Source of the DNA: Mesorhizobium sp. M1D.F.Ca.ET.043.01.1.1 | Lineage (GTDB): Bacteria; Pseudomonadota; Alphaproteobacteria; Rhizobiales; Rhizobiaceae | Length of the DNA: 64,000 nt | Direction of reading: 5' to 3' | Assembly (NCBI RefSeq): GCF_003952385.1 | Contig: NZ_CP034444.1 | Span: 2,790,001 to 2,854,000, forward strand | Part shown: piece after piece, positions 7,258-16,861 of the stretch | Layout of the letters: every line of letters starts with the position of its first letter | Numbering within the stretch: position 1 is the first letter of the stretch | Program-made: the position numbers and the translations under genes | The notes under the pieces: generated by a model | Told to the model about the DNA's origin: nothing | Databases searched by the model: none | Seen by the model: the letters and a program-made list of their open reading frames with translations, nothing else

Positions 7258-9537
7258 TCAGTTGCTCGCCGTATAGGCCGCGATCGCCGCCATGTTGACG
7301 ATGTCGGAATCCTTGGCGTTGAGCGAGACGATCTGGACCGGCTTGTTCAAGCCGACCAGCAGCGGGCCGATGACGGTCGAGCCGCCGAGTTCCTGCAGCA
7401 TCTTGGTAGAGATCGATGCCGAGTGGAAGGCCGGCATGATCAGCACATTGGCGGGACCGGTGAGCCTGATGAACGGATACTGCGCCATGGCGCGCGGGTT
7501 CAGCGCCACGTCGGCGGCCATCTCGCCGTCATATTCGAAATCGACGCGGCGCTTGTCGAGGATGCGCACGGCCTCCTGAACGCGCTCGGAACGCTCGCCC
7601 TGCGGGTGGCCGAAGGTGGAATAGGCGAGCATGGCGATCCTCGGCTCGTAGCCCATGCGGCGGGCAAAGCCGGCCGCTTCCTCGGCGATGTCGGCGATCT
7701 GCTCGGCATTCGGCATGTCGTGCACGGCGGTGTCGGCAACGAGCACCGTGCGGCCCCTTGCCAGCACGATCGACACGCCGACAACGCGGTGACCCGGCTT
7801 GGCGTCGATGACGCGGCGGATGTCGTCGAGCGCGGTGGAATAGTTGCGCGTCACGCCGGTGACGATGCCGTCGGCGTCGCCCAGCGCCACCATGCAGGCG
7901 GCGAAATGGTTGCGGTCGTTGTTGATCAGGCGCTGGCAGTCGCGGAACAGGTAGCCTTTCCGCTGCATGCGTTCGTAGAGATAGTCGGTGTAGATCGAGT
8001 TACGGCGCGACAGCCTGGCGTTGATGATCTCGAGCCCCTGCTTGTTGAGCTCGATGCCGGCGTTGCGGGCATTCTCCTTGATGACGTCGTCGCGGCCGAG
8101 CAGGATCGCCGTGCCGAGCTTCTGGTTCACATAGGAGACGGCGGCGCGCATCACCTGCTCCTCCTCGCCCTCGGCGAAGACGATGCGCTTCGGCTGGCGG
8201 CGGACGCGGTCATAGATGCGCTGCAGCGTGGAGGCGATCGGGTCGCGGCGGGCCGACAGCTCATGCGCGTAGCGGTCGAGGTCGAGGATCGGCTTGCGGG
8301 CGACGCCGGACTCCATCGCCGCCTTCGCGACCGCCAGCGGGATCGCCGAGATCAGGCGCGGATCGAACGGCACCGGAATGATGTAGTTGGGGCCGAATTT
8401 CGGCCGGTTGCCCTGATAGGCGGCGGCGACGTCGTCCGGCACGTCCTGGCGCGCCAGTTCGGCCAATGCGTGTGCCGCGGCGATCTTCATCTCGTCATTG
8501 ATGGTGGTGGCCCGGACATCCAGCGCGCCGCGGAAGATATAGGGGAAGCCGAGAACATTGTTGACCTGGTTCGGGTAATCCGAGCGGCCGGTCGCCATGA
8601 TGGCATCGGTGCGGATCTCGCCCACTTCCTCGGGCGTGATTTCCGGATCGGGATTGGCCATGGCGAAGATGATGGGGTTCTTTGCCATCGACTGCACCAT
8701 GGCGGGGGTCAGCGCGCCCTTGGCTGACAAGCCGAGGAAGACGTCGGCGCCGTCAAGCGCCTCGGCGAGGCTGCGCGCCTCGGTCTTGACCGCATGCGCC
8801 GATTTCCACTGGTTCATGCCTTCGGTGCGACCCTGGAAGACCACGCCCTTGGTGTCGCACAGGATGATGTTTTCGGGCGAAAAGCCCATCGCCTTCATCA
8901 GTTCGATGCAGGCGATGCCGGCAGCGCCCGCGCCGTTGCAGACCATCTTCGTGGTCTTCATGTCGCGGCCGGTGATCTCCAGCGCGTTGATAAGCCCGGC
9001 GGCCGAGATGATGGCGGTGCCGTGCTGGTCGTCATGGAAGACGGGAATGTCCATCAGCTCGCGCAGGCGCTGCTCGATGATGAAGCATTCCGGCGCCTTG
9101 ATGTCCTCGAGGTTGATGCCGCCGAAGGAAGGTCCGAGGAAGCGCACGCAGTTGATGAACTCGTCGGCGTCCTCGGTCGCTACCTCAAGATCGACCGAAT
9201 CGACATCGGCGAAGCGCTTGAACAGCACCGCCTTGCCCTCCATCACCGGCTTCGAGGCCAGCGCGCCGAGATTGCCGAGCCCCAAGATGGCGGTGCCGTT
9301 GGAGATGACGGCGACCATGTTGCCGCGCGTGGTGTAGTCGAAGGCGCGGCTCGGGTCCTCGGCGATGGCGCGCACCGGAACGGCGACGCCCGGCGAATAG
9401 GCGAGGCTGAGGTCGCGCTGGGTGGCCATCGGCTTGGTGGCGACGATCTCCAGCTTGCCCGGCCGCCCCATGGCGTGGAATTCGAGCGCTTCCTGCGCGC
9501 TGACGGAGGGCCCGCTGCTTTCGGTTTTCCTGGCCAT
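7258..9537 (-). CDS. maeB: NADP-dependent malic enzyme, phosphotransacetylase-like fusion
   Basis: The 759-residue enzyme decarboxylates malate oxidatively to pyruvate, giving NAD(P)H. Residues 1-430 are the malic enzyme part: the YSPGVAVPV segment, TRGNMVAVISNGTAILGLGN, FHDDQHGTAIISAAGLINAL, and the NAD(P)-binding MVCNGAGAAGIACIELMKAMG. Residues 440-759 are the phosphate acetyl/butyryltransferase-like domain found in MaeB-type enzymes, regulatory rather than catalytic in studied cases. From memory, the malic gene next to mutS in Sinorhizobium is tme (NADP type); that is the basis for the cofactor suggestion. The ATG at 9537 (MARKTESS) has a GAGGAAA ribosome site; the open frame extends 21 codons further but without a better start. 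Confidence 0.93.
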   Translation of the reverse strand: MARKTESSGPSVSAQEALEFHAMGRPGKLEIVATKPMATQRDLSLAYSPGVAVPVRAIAEDPSRAFDYTTRGNMVAVISNGTAILGLGNLGALASKPVMEGKAVLFKRFADVDSVDLEVATEDADEFINCVRFLGPSFGGINLEDIKAPECFIIEQRLRELMDIPVFHDDQHGTAIISAAGLINALEITGRDMKTTKMVCNGAGAAGIACIELMKAMGFSPENIILCDTKGVVFQGRTEGMNQWKSAHAVKTEARSLAEALDGADVFLGLSAKGALTPAMVQSMAKNPIIFAMANPDPEITPEEVGEIRTDAIMATGRSDYPNQVNNVLGFPYIFRGALDVRATTINDEMKIAAAHALAELARQDVPDDVAAAYQGNRPKFGPNYIIPVPFDPRLISAIPLAVAKAAMESGVARKPILDLDRYAHELSARRDPIASTLQRIYDRVRRQPKRIVFAEGEEEQVMRAAVSYVNQKLGTAILLGRDDVIKENARNAGIELNKQGLEIINARLSRRNSIYTDYLYERMQRKGYLFRDCQRLINNDRNHFAACMVALGDADGIVTGVTRNYSTALDDIRRVIDAKPGHRVVGVSIVLARGRTVLVADTAVHDMPNAEQIADIAEEAAGFARRMGYEPRIAMLAYSTFGHPQGERSERVQEAVRILDKRRVDFEYDGEMAADVALNPRAMAQYPFIRLTGPANVLIMPAFHSASISTKMLQELGGSTVIGPLLVGLNKPVQIVSLNAKDSDIVNMAAIAAYTASN

Positions 9538-9780
9538 GATGCTTTTGATTTCCTCGCCTTGCGGCACCGCTTGGGACGGGTGCTTGCTTATGGTTCTCAC
9601 GGATTAAGGCTACACGCGGCCGCTGTAAACCGACAAGCCGGGCCAAGCTGCCTCGATGCGCGCAGGTCCAGGCAGTGCCGAGGCTCGGTTGGCAGGCGAC
9701 TGGCAGCATGGCTCGCGGTTTCCCCTGCTTTTCGAGCGCCCGGCATTAAACCCTCCTGTCACATCTGCTAGCGTTCCGGC

Positions 9781-12516
9781 ATGAACATGCACATGCCGAC
9801 CGATCCCGACGCCCAGGAAACGACGACGCCGGCGCCAGCCACGGGCGGCGTCACGCCGATGATGGAGCAGTATATCGAGATCAAGGCGGCGAACCCGGAT
9901 TCGCTGCTCTTCTACCGCATGGGCGATTTCTACGAGCTGTTCTTCGACGACGCCGAAAAGGCCAGCCAGGCGCTCGGCATCGTGCTCACCCGGCGCGGCA
10001 AGCACCAGGGCCACGACATTCCGATGTGCGGCGTGCCGGTGCATGCGGCGGACGACTATCTGCAGAAGCTGATCGCGCAAGGTTTTCGCGTTGCCGTGTG
10101 CGAGCAGATCGAGGACCCGGCCGAGGCCAAGAAACGCGGCTCGAAATCGGTGGTGCGCCGCGATGTGGTGCGGCTGGTCACGCCCGGCACCATCACCGAG
10201 GACAAGCTGCTCGCGCCGTCGGAATCGAGCTTCCTGATGGCGCTGGGCAGGGTGAAGGGCGGCAATGCGGCCAGCCAGGGCAGTTTCGCCCTCGCCTGGA
10301 TCGACATTTCGACCGGCGCGTTCCGGGTCGCCGAGACGTCGGCGGAGCGGCTGCTCGCCGACATCTTCCGCGTCGATCCGCGCGAGTTGATCGTCGCCGA
10401 GCCGGTCTTCCACGACCCGGAATTTCGGCCGGTGTTCGACGTGCTTGGCCGGGTCGCCAGCCCGCAGCCGCCTTCGCTGTTCGATTCGGCATCGGCGACG
10501 GGCCGCATCGCCCGTTTCTTCGAGGTGGCGACGCCGGACAGTTTCGGCACTTTCTCGCGCGCCGAGCTGTCGGCGATCTCGGGCGCGATCGCCTATGTCG
10601 AGAAGACGCAGAGGGCGGAGCGCCCGCCGCTGTCGCGGCCCGAGCGCGAGGAAAGCGGCTCGACGCTGTTCATCGACCCGGCGACGCGCGCCAACCTGGA
10701 ACTGTTGCGCACACTTTCCGGCAACCGCGAGGGCTCGCTGTTCAAGGCGATCGACCGCACGGTGACCGGAGGCGGGGCGAGACTGCTCGCCGACCGGCTG
10801 ATGGCGCCGCTGACCGATCCGGCGGCGATCTCCGCAAGGCTGGATTCGGTGTCGTTCTTTCGTGCCGAGACGCGGCTTTGCCAAGGATTGCGGGCAAGTC
10901 TGAAGAGCGTCGCCGACATGCCGAGGGCGCTGTCCAGGCTGGCGCTCAACCGCGGCGGCCCGCGCGACCTCGGCGCGCTGCGCGCCGGCTTCGAGGCAGC
11001 CGGCGCCATCGCGGCTCTGTTCGCGACGACGGTGCTGCCGGCCGAACTGGCCGCCGCGCTAACGGCGATCAATGCTTTGCCCGAGGCGCTCGCGCGCCAC
11101 CTCAGCGAGGCGCTCGACGACGAGTTGCCGGTCATCAAGCGCGACGGCGGCTTCGTGCGGTCGAGCTATCATGCCGAGCTCGACGAGATGCGGGCGTTGC
11201 GGGACGAGTCGCGAAAAGTGATCGCCGGGCTGGAGCGCTCGCTGATCGAGGAGACCGGCATCCGCTCGCTGAAGATCCGGCACAACAACGTGCTAGGCTA
11301 CTATATCGAGGTGACGGCGAACCACCACGCCGTCATGACTGGGAGCGATGCGGCCAAGGCGCGCTTCATCCACCGCCAGACCATGGCCAACGCCATGCGC
11401 TTCACCACGACGGAACTGGCGGAGCTGGAATCGAAGATCGCCAACGCCGCCGACAAGGCGCTGAGCATCGAGCTCGCAGCCTTCGACCGGCTGACGGCGG
11501 AGGTGGTCGGCGAGGCCGAGAGCATCCGCGCCGGCGCCGAGGCGCTCGCCGTGCTCGACGTGTCGTCGGCGCTGGCGCTGCTTTCCGAAAGCGAGGGCTG
11601 GTGCCGGCCGCTGGTCGATTCCAGCCTGGCCTTCGAGATTTCCGGCGGGCGCCATCCTGTGGTCGAACAGGCGCTGAGGCGCTCTGGCGAGGGCCCGTTC
11701 GTCGCCAACGACTGCAACCTTTCGCCCGAAGGCGGCGCCAAGGCCGGCGCGATCTGGCTGCTCACCGGCCCCAATATGGGCGGTAAGTCGACCTTCCTGC
11801 GGCAAAACGCCTTGATCGCCATCCTGGCCCAGACCGGCTCCTTTGTGCCGGCCGAAAGCGCCCATATCGGCATCGTCGACCGCCTGTTTTCGCGCGTCGG
11901 CGCCTCAGACGACCTGGCGCGCGGCCGCTCGACCTTCATGGTCGAGATGGTCGAGACGGCGGCGATCCTCAACCAAGCCGGCGAGCGGGCGCTGGTCATC
12001 CTCGATGAGATCGGCCGCGGCACCGCGACCTTCGACGGATTGTCGATCGCCTGGGCGGCGGTGGAATACCTGCACCAGAAGAACCGCTGCCGCGCGATCT
12101 TCGCCACGCATTTCCACGAAATGACGGTGCTGGCCGTCAAATTGCCCCGGCTCCACAACGTCACCATGCGGGTCAAGGAGTGGGAAGGCGACGTCGTCTT
12201 CCTGCACGAGGTCGGCAAGGGCGCGGCAGACCGCTCCTACGGCGTGCAGGTGGCGCGACTCGCCGGCCTGCCGGAAGCAGTGGTCGCGCGCGCCAAGGAA
12301 GTTCTGCACCAGCTTGAGGAGGGCGAAGTCTCGGGCAAGACCAACCGGCTGGTCGACGACCTGCCGCTGTTTTCGGTGGCGGTGAAGCGCGAAGCGCCGA
12401 AGCCAGTGAAAAGCGATGCGCTGGGCGAAGCGCTCGGCGCGATCAATCCGGACGAGATGACGCCGCGCGAGGCGCTGGAGGCGCTCTACCGGCTGAAGGG
12501 ATTGGCGACACGGTAG
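9781..12516 (+). CDS. mutS: DNA mismatch repair protein MutS
   Basis: The 911-residue ATPase recognises mispaired bases and starts MutHL-type or methyl-independent mismatch repair. Domain I starts near residue 25 and has the mismatch-wedging Phe-x-Glu motif at F50-Y51-E52 ([13 protein letters not shown]). The clamp/lever region is central. The C-terminal ABC-type ATPase has Walker [11 protein letters not shown] (about 662-671), Walker [12 protein letters not shown] and the ATHFHEM switch. Length is normal for the family, with a short extra N-terminus. It sits next to maeB, as in other rhizobia, but glnD is displaced about 9 kb downstream. Its stop abuts the stop of the convergent gene at 12517. 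Confidence 0.98.
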   Translation: MNMHMPTDPDAQETTTPAPATGGVTPMMEQYIEIKAANPDSLLFYRMGDFYELFFDDAEKASQALGIVLTRRGKHQGHDIPMCGVPVHAADDYLQKLIAQGFRVAVCEQIEDPAEAKKRGSKSVVRRDVVRLVTPGTITEDKLLAPSESSFLMALGRVKGGNAASQGSFALAWIDISTGAFRVAETSAERLLADIFRVDPRELIVAEPVFHDPEFRPVFDVLGRVASPQPPSLFDSASATGRIARFFEVATPDSFGTFSRAELSAISGAIAYVEKTQRAERPPLSRPEREESGSTLFIDPATRANLELLRTLSGNREGSLFKAIDRTVTGGGARLLADRLMAPLTDPAAISARLDSVSFFRAETRLCQGLRASLKSVADMPRALSRLALNRGGPRDLGALRAGFEAAGAIAALFATTVLPAELAAALTAINALPEALARHLSEALDDELPVIKRDGGFVRSSYHAELDEMRALRDESRKVIAGLERSLIEETGIRSLKIRHNNVLGYYIEVTANHHAVMTGSDAAKARFIHRQTMANAMRFTTTELAELESKIANAADKALSIELAAFDRLTAEVVGEAESIRAGAEALAVLDVSSALALLSESEGWCRPLVDSSLAFEISGGRHPVVEQALRRSGEGPFVANDCNLSPEGGAKAGAIWLLTGPNMGGKSTFLRQNALIAILAQTGSFVPAESAHIGIVDRLFSRVGASDDLARGRSTFMVEMVETAAILNQAGERALVILDEIGRGTATFDGLSIAWAAVEYLHQKNRCRAIFATHFHEMTVLAVKLPRLHNVTMRVKEWEGDVVFLHEVGKGAADRSYGVQVARLAGLPEAVVARAKEVLHQLEEGEVSGKTNRLVDDLPLFSVAVKREAPKPVKSDALGEALGAINPDEMTPREALEALYRLKGLATR

Positions 12517-13164
12517 TCAAAACAATCGGAACATCGGCGTCACCAGCCTTGCCGACTGGAGCCAGCCGAGCAATTCGACCGCAAGTATCGCTACAAGGAA
12601 GTAAGAGCTGTCGATGGCGGTCCGCCTCAGCGCCACCGAGTCGAAGGCGACGGGAGACGAGCCCAAGACGTCGTCGTAGTCGCGCCGCAGACGGGGAAAG
12701 AAGGCCGGCACGCTTTGACAATAGCGCCAATAGGCCTCGCCAAAGATGGCGTCCAGCGTGATCGCTTCGCGCGTCGCGACATAGGAAAAGACCAGAAAGG
12801 TGAAGGCAAAGAGAAACGCCGATAGGGTCAGCGACCCGAATGTCAGCCCGACGCCAGCCAGTCCAAGGGCAGAGAAGAAATAGAGTGGATTGCGCGTATA
12901 GGCATAAGGGCCGGTTGTGACGAGTTCACGGTTTTTGCGTCCGCCAACATATAGCGATGCCCAGCAACGGCCGCCGATGCAGACGAGGATCAGCACGGTA
13001 CCCACAAATTCCAGCATTTCGCGAAAGGTGCTGCCTTGCGGCCATCCACTCTCCGCAAGCAGGGCCGGCGCCAAGACGACGGGAGCAACCAGCCAAAGGA
13101 AACGCATCCTTCTGCCCTGTTGAAAAGCCGTCGCGGAAAACGGCATCCGGGACTTCTTCTGCAT
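12517..13164 (-). CDS. Isoprenylcysteine carboxyl methyltransferase-like membrane protein
   Basis: The 215-residue protein has about five membrane segments and the ICMT/PEMT-type C-terminal signature TTGPYAYTRNPLYF, followed by a membrane helix and a late acidic/aromatic FGEAYWRYCQSVPAFFPR block. Proteins of this family methylate isoprenylcysteine or phospholipids; bacterial members mostly have unknown substrates. The last about 45 residues form an additional hydrophobic helix. Two starts are possible (GTG at 13173, ATG at 13164). It follows the DUF3313 gene at close spacing in the same direction, which suggests one transcript under the TetR operator at 14146. Confidence 0.75.
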   Translation of the reverse strand: MQKKSRMPFSATAFQQGRRMRFLWLVAPVVLAPALLAESGWPQGSTFREMLEFVGTVLILVCIGGRCWASLYVGGRKNRELVTTGPYAYTRNPLYFFSALGLAGVGLTFGSLTLSAFLFAFTFLVFSYVATREAITLDAIFGEAYWRYCQSVPAFFPRLRRDYDDVLGSSPVAFDSVALRRTAIDSSYFLVAILAVELLGWLQSARLVTPMFRLF

Positions 13165-13177
13165 TTGCGTCACTGCC

Positions 13178-14092
13178 TCAGTCGTTGCGCACCGCGGCTC
13201 CCTTGTCGGTCCAGGCCGGCGGCAATCCCATCCGATCGCCGAGGAACCCGACCAGGCCGGGCGATTTGCCGAATGCCTTGCAGGCCGGGTATTTAGGCCC
13301 GCCGCCGAACATGGCGCGCAGCTCCGCCTTGGTCGGGAGCGACGGCAGCTTGCCGAAGGGCGTCTCGCCGGTGACCAGGAGCTTGCTAAAATCGTGGCCG
13401 AACTTCGCCGCCAGGTCGTAAGCGTCGCCCTCCCGGGCGACTCGGCCGGAATCCAGCAGGGCGTTCGCGCCGCGTCCCCAGATCATGGCTGCCGCCTGCT
13501 TGCCGTTGTCACCATTCGCTTCGGCTTCAAGCGACAGGCTGCCCAATCCGATCGGCAGGCGCGGGACCGGAATGTGTATGTCGGGCAGCGCGACGGAAAC
13601 CGCCGTGGACGCGACTTTCGAAACGCCTGCCGCCAGCGCATTCGTCGGCGCAGCATGCGTTACCATCGCGTGGACCGTCAGGTCGGCCGGCTCGGTCAGG
13701 CCGACCAGTCGAAAGCGCTGGCTCAGGCCGGAGCAAAGAGTCCTGTCGACGGCATTCACGATCAGGCCGCGCTGCGCCGGTGTCAATGTCGATTTTCCGG
13801 CGGCGGGCTGCGAAAAGCCCGTCGGAATTATCCGAACGGTTTTTGCCGCAAGCACGTCGTCCTTGCTCACCCGCATGAGTGAGCGAGCCAACAAACCGTC
13901 CGACGGTTTCAACTCGTCATAGGATTGCAGCGAGCCTACCTGGTCCAGCGGCGCGGACGCGCAGCCAACCGCGAGCATGCTCAAGACCAGTGCAAACGGC
14001 CATATTACGCGGTGATCCGCGCGGCACGCGAGCGGATCGAACGGTCCTCGACCGAGGTGAGCCTCGCGACGGGAACGCAAGCAAGCTGCCAT
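13178..14092 (-). CDS. DUF3313-type lipoprotein
   Basis: The product is 304 residues from the ATG at 14092. A hydrophobic stretch ends in a lipobox (LAVGC, followed by ASAP), so the mature protein is probably lipid-anchored at the Cys and faces the periplasm. The rest (SYDELKPSDGLLARS, then KTVRIIPTGF and a long LTVHAMVTH strand) fits the DUF3313 family, whose biochemical role is unknown. The start is uncertain: the signal peptide would be unusually long (about 40 residues before the Cys) and an upstream frame runs to 14161. The gene is divergent from a TetR gene, with a perfect palindrome between them. Confidence 0.7.
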   Translation of the reverse strand: MAACLRSRREAHLGRGPFDPLACRADHRVIWPFALVLSMLAVGCASAPLDQVGSLQSYDELKPSDGLLARSLMRVSKDDVLAAKTVRIIPTGFSQPAAGKSTLTPAQRGLIVNAVDRTLCSGLSQRFRLVGLTEPADLTVHAMVTHAAPTNALAAGVSKVASTAVSVALPDIHIPVPRLPIGLGSLSLEAEANGDNGKQAAAMIWGRGANALLDSGRVAREGDAYDLAAKFGHDFSKLLVTGETPFGKLPSLPTKAELRAMFGGGPKYPACKAFGKSPGLVGFLGDRMGLPPAWTDKGAAVRND

Positions 14093-14145
14093 GGATGCCT
14101 CTGTCTGGGTGCGCCCGGCGGGGGCGTGTTGAGGGACGATCAATA

Positions 14146-14162
14146 ATTGCACTGAGTGCAAT
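14146..14162. promoter_or_regulatory. Probable TetR-family operator
   Basis: A perfect 17-base palindrome ATTGCACT-G-AGTGCAAT lies between the divergent lipoprotein gene (start 14092) and the TetR gene (start 14261). Its length and position are what TetR-family repressors use for autoregulation and control of the divergent target. Inferred, not tested. Confidence 0.7.
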
Positions 14163-14260
14163 AAATTGATGGCGCGATTATGACGAGGCGTGATGGCGGG
14201 ACTTGAATGTGCACCAAATTTCTTGTCGCATTTGAGGAACGGGCGTGGCAGGAGCGCTCC

Positions 14261-14851
14261 ATGAACGACGCGTCAAAACCAGAAGGCCTGCGCGAGCGGA
14301 AGCGGCGAGAAACGTCCCGCCGCATCGCTGAGGCCGGCCTGAACGCTTTCCTGGCCAATGGCTACGACGCGACCACGCTTGACCAGATAGCTGCAGCCGC
14401 CGGCATCTCGCGCCGGACGTTCTTCCACTATTTCAAGAGCAAGGACGAGGTTCTGCTGGCGTCTCTGGGCACCTACGCGAGCATAGTCAAAGCCATGATC
14501 CTTGCCGAGCCACCAACCGGATCGGCGATCGACATCGCCCGAGGCGCATTGCTCAATCTTGTCGGCAGTGTCCAGGGATCAGAAATGATGGTGACCGCCA
14601 AGATCATGCGGGAGAGCAAGACGCTGCGCTCGCGCACGCATGCGGGCTACCTGCAGCTCGAGCAAGCCATCTTCGACGGCTTATCCGATTTGCGGCCGAA
14701 CCAGGCACGCAACAGTCTGCGGCTGGTCTCCCTGGTGGCGGTCGTGGCGTTGCGTCTGGCCGTGGAAACATGGCAGCAGCAACAGGCCAGGCATCCTCTG
14801 GCAGGATATGTCCGGGATGCCTTTGAAAGGCTGAAAACCGAGATTCGATAA
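14261..14851 (+). CDS. TetR/AcrR-family transcriptional regulator
   Basis: The 196-residue repressor has an N-terminal TetR helix-turn-helix (residues about 10-56): RRIAEAGLNAFLANGYDATT then LDQIAAAAGISRRTFFHYFKSKDEVL. The C-terminal ligand-binding half carries a MftR-like helical pattern. The ATG at 14261 (MNDASKPEG) has a GGAG site 7 bases upstream and is preferred to the frame start at 14207. It probably controls itself and the divergent DUF3313/ICMT-like pair through the palindrome at 14146-14162. The ligand is unknown. Confidence 0.9.
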   Translation: MNDASKPEGLRERKRRETSRRIAEAGLNAFLANGYDATTLDQIAAAAGISRRTFFHYFKSKDEVLLASLGTYASIVKAMILAEPPTGSAIDIARGALLNLVGSVQGSEMMVTAKIMRESKTLRSRTHAGYLQLEQAIFDGLSDLRPNQARNSLRLVSLVAVVALRLAVETWQQQQARHPLAGYVRDAFERLKTEIR

Positions 14852-14893
14852 GTCCAGTCGTCTGAGGCGCAGCCAAGAACAGAAGCTGTTGTG

Positions 14894-14921
14894 TTGACTC
14901 ATTGTACCGAACGGTACAATG
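14894..14921 (+). promoter_or_regulatory. Promoter with perfect TetR-type operator
   Basis: A 22-base perfect inverted repeat, CATTGTACCG-AA-CGGTACAATG (14900-14921), directly follows a TTGACT -35-like hexamer (14894-14899) and contains TACAAT (14915-14920) as a -10-like hexamer, with a slightly short 15-base spacer. A repressor bound here would cover the promoter. The best candidate is the TetR protein encoded second in the downstream operon (15430-15999). Confidence 0.7.
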
Positions 14922-14955
14922 TCGGTTGATCATCATCAGCCGACAGGAGATCCCG

Positions 14956-15420
14956 ATGAGCCGTCCGCCATTGCCGCCCTTCACGGCCGAAACAGCAGCG
15001 CAAAAGGCGCGGCTCGCGGAGGATGCCTGGAACAGCCGCGACCCGGAACGGGTTTCGCTTGCCTATACCGAGGATAGCGTCTGGCGGAACCGGGCCGAAT
15101 TCATTGTCGGCCGCGGCGAGGTCCTCGGCTTCCTGAGGCGCAAGTGGGCGCGCGAGCTGGATTATCGCCTGATCAAGGAAGTCTGGACCTGGAACGGAAA
15201 CCGCATCGCGGTGCGCTTTGCCTATGAATGGCATGACGACAGCGGCCACTGGTTCCGTTCCTACGGCAACGAGAACTGGGAGTTCGACGAAGCCGGGCTG
15301 ATGCGGCGGCGTGTGGCGAGCATCAACGACCTGCCGATCGCCGAGAGCGAGCGCAAATATCACTGGCCGCTCGGCCGCCGGCCGGACGATCATCCCGGCG
15401 TGACCGAGCTCGGGCTGTAG
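14956..15420 (+). CDS. DUF1348 / NTF2-like (SnoaL-fold) protein
   Basis: The 154-residue small cytoplasmic protein is of the DUF1348 family within the NTF2-like fold. Recognisable segments are [71 protein letters not shown] and the C-terminal [18 protein letters not shown]. The molecular function is unknown. The ATG has an AGGAG site. It is the first gene behind the TetR-type promoter and is followed 9 bases later by a TetR gene, so the pair is likely one autoregulated operon. Confidence 0.9.
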   Translation: MSRPPLPPFTAETAAQKARLAEDAWNSRDPERVSLAYTEDSVWRNRAEFIVGRGEVLGFLRRKWARELDYRLIKEVWTWNGNRIAVRFAYEWHDDSGHWFRSYGNENWEFDEAGLMRRRVASINDLPIAESERKYHWPLGRRPDDHPGVTELGL

Positions 15421-15429
15421 AGCGCGCCA

Positions 15430-15999
15430 ATGCGCAGGATCGCGCCCGATCGTGACGGCCTGCTGGCCATGATCGGCGAGGTCTTTCGCGAGCATGGCTA
15501 TGCGGGCGCCAGCCTGGCCTTGATTGGCGCGGCGACAGGGCTCGGCAAGGGAAGCCTTTATCACTTCTTTCCCGGAGGCAAGGAAGAGATGGCGAGCGCC
15601 GTCATCGCCCATATCGACGGCTGGTTCGAGGACAACGTGTTTGCGCCGCTGCGCGACAGCACCGATCCGCAGGTCGGGATCGAGCGGATGCTCGAGGCGA
15701 CGGACAGCTATTTCCGCTCGGGACGGCGCGTTTGCCTGATCGGCGCTCTCGCGCTGGAGGAATCGCGCGATCTCTTCGCTGGCCAGATACAAGACTATTT
15801 CGGCCGTTGGGTCACGCATCTTGCCGAAGCGCTGGCGCGATCCGGGCGCCGGCTTGAAGAGGCCGGCGAGTTGGCCGAGGAAACCGTCGCCGCCATCCAG
15901 GGCGCATTGACACTTGCCCGTGCCGCCAAAGACCTCGATGTGTTTTCGAGAGCATTGCGGCGACTACGGATGCGGCTTGGGCCGCCGGCCAAGATCTAG
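15430..15999 (+). CDS. TetR/AcrR-family transcriptional regulator
   Basis: The 189-residue protein has a TetR DNA-binding domain at the N-terminus (LLAMIGEVFREHGYAGASLA, then a recognition helix region GLGKGSLYHFFPGGKEEM). The C-terminal region resembles the TetR_C domain of YcdC/QacR-like proteins that sense small organic compounds. It most likely represses its own operon through the palindrome at 14900-14921. The gene converges on the MBL hydrolase gene, with 9 bases between the stops. Confidence 0.9.
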   Translation: MRRIAPDRDGLLAMIGEVFREHGYAGASLALIGAATGLGKGSLYHFFPGGKEEMASAVIAHIDGWFEDNVFAPLRDSTDPQVGIERMLEATDSYFRSGRRVCLIGALALEESRDLFAGQIQDYFGRWVTHLAEALARSGRRLEEAGELAEETVAAIQGALTLARAAKDLDVFSRALRRLRMRLGPPAKI

Positions 16000-16008
16000 C
16001 CTTGGTTG

Positions 16009-16818
16009 CTACAAAGGTTCGAAGCGGAAGGCTGTTTCGGTTCGGGAAACCCGGCCGACGCCCGGTGAATCGAGATGCGCTCCTGCAACGCACCAGCCGT
16101 TGTCGGCGGCAAGGGCCAATATCCGCAACCGGGTCGCCCGCGCCTGTTCCTGGTCGGCGTCGAATTCCCACGCGATCTCGGGCCGATCGAACTGAAGCGA
16201 CGGCACATGCACGAGATCGCCCCAGGCCAACAAGGTTTCGCCGCCGCTCGTGACACGAAAGCAGGTATGGCCGACTTCATGACCCGGGGTGGCGATCGCC
16301 TCGATCCTCGCGCTCAGGCGCTGTCCCGGGTCCAAAGGCTGCGCCCGATCATGGAAGCGGCTCAATCTCGCTTGCGACCGGAACATGTCGAGCTCGGCTC
16401 GAGGCACGAACAGGCGGGCGAGCTGCGGGAAGCCGTCCCTACCGTCCGGACGGATGAGACCATGGATATGGTCGAGATGGGTGTGGGTGAAGGCGACCGT
16501 GCGTATCCGATCGGCGGCGATCTTCGCCCCACTCAGCGCCTGCGGCAGAAAGCCCATCGTCGGATGCCAGGCGTTTGAGGATCCCGTGTCGATCAGCGTG
16601 ATCTCTTCGCCTTCGTCGATGGCAAAGGCATTCACCGACAATCTCAGTGCGCCGTCCAAGAGCGGTACCTGCGACGGGAGATCGTCGCCTAATGGCTTGT
16701 CTCCCGGCTGGCGAAGTCGCCGGACCGGCATGTCGACATACCCGTCTCGCAGCGACGTGACCCTGATGTCGCCGACCTTGTAGGTCGTGTGATACGGCCC
16801 GGTCGAGATTCGTCGCAA
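16009..16818 (-). CDS. MBL-fold metallo-hydrolase
   Basis: The 269-residue protein has the metallo-beta-lactamase fold: the metal-binding motif THTHLDHIHG (around 111-120), a further His in ATPGHEVGHT (around 176-185), an Asp in LLAWGDLVH and a late His in VAGAHLD. The layout is close to AHL-lactonase/MBL hydrolases that use two Zn ions, but the substrate cannot be told. No signal peptide is seen. The start is TTG at 16818, chosen because a GGGAG site lies just upstream and no ATG fits before the conserved N-terminus. Confidence 0.85.
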   Translation of the reverse strand: MRRISTGPYHTTYKVGDIRVTSLRDGYVDMPVRRLRQPGDKPLGDDLPSQVPLLDGALRLSVNAFAIDEGEEITLIDTGSSNAWHPTMGFLPQALSGAKIAADRIRTVAFTHTHLDHIHGLIRPDGRDGFPQLARLFVPRAELDMFRSQARLSRFHDRAQPLDPGQRLSARIEAIATPGHEVGHTCFRVTSGGETLLAWGDLVHVPSLQFDRPEIAWEFDADQEQARATRLRILALAADNGWCVAGAHLDSPGVGRVSRTETAFRFEPL

Positions 16819-16861
16819 CGCTTGCTCCCTTTCAACCGCACATTTTGCAGTGAGGTTTCGG

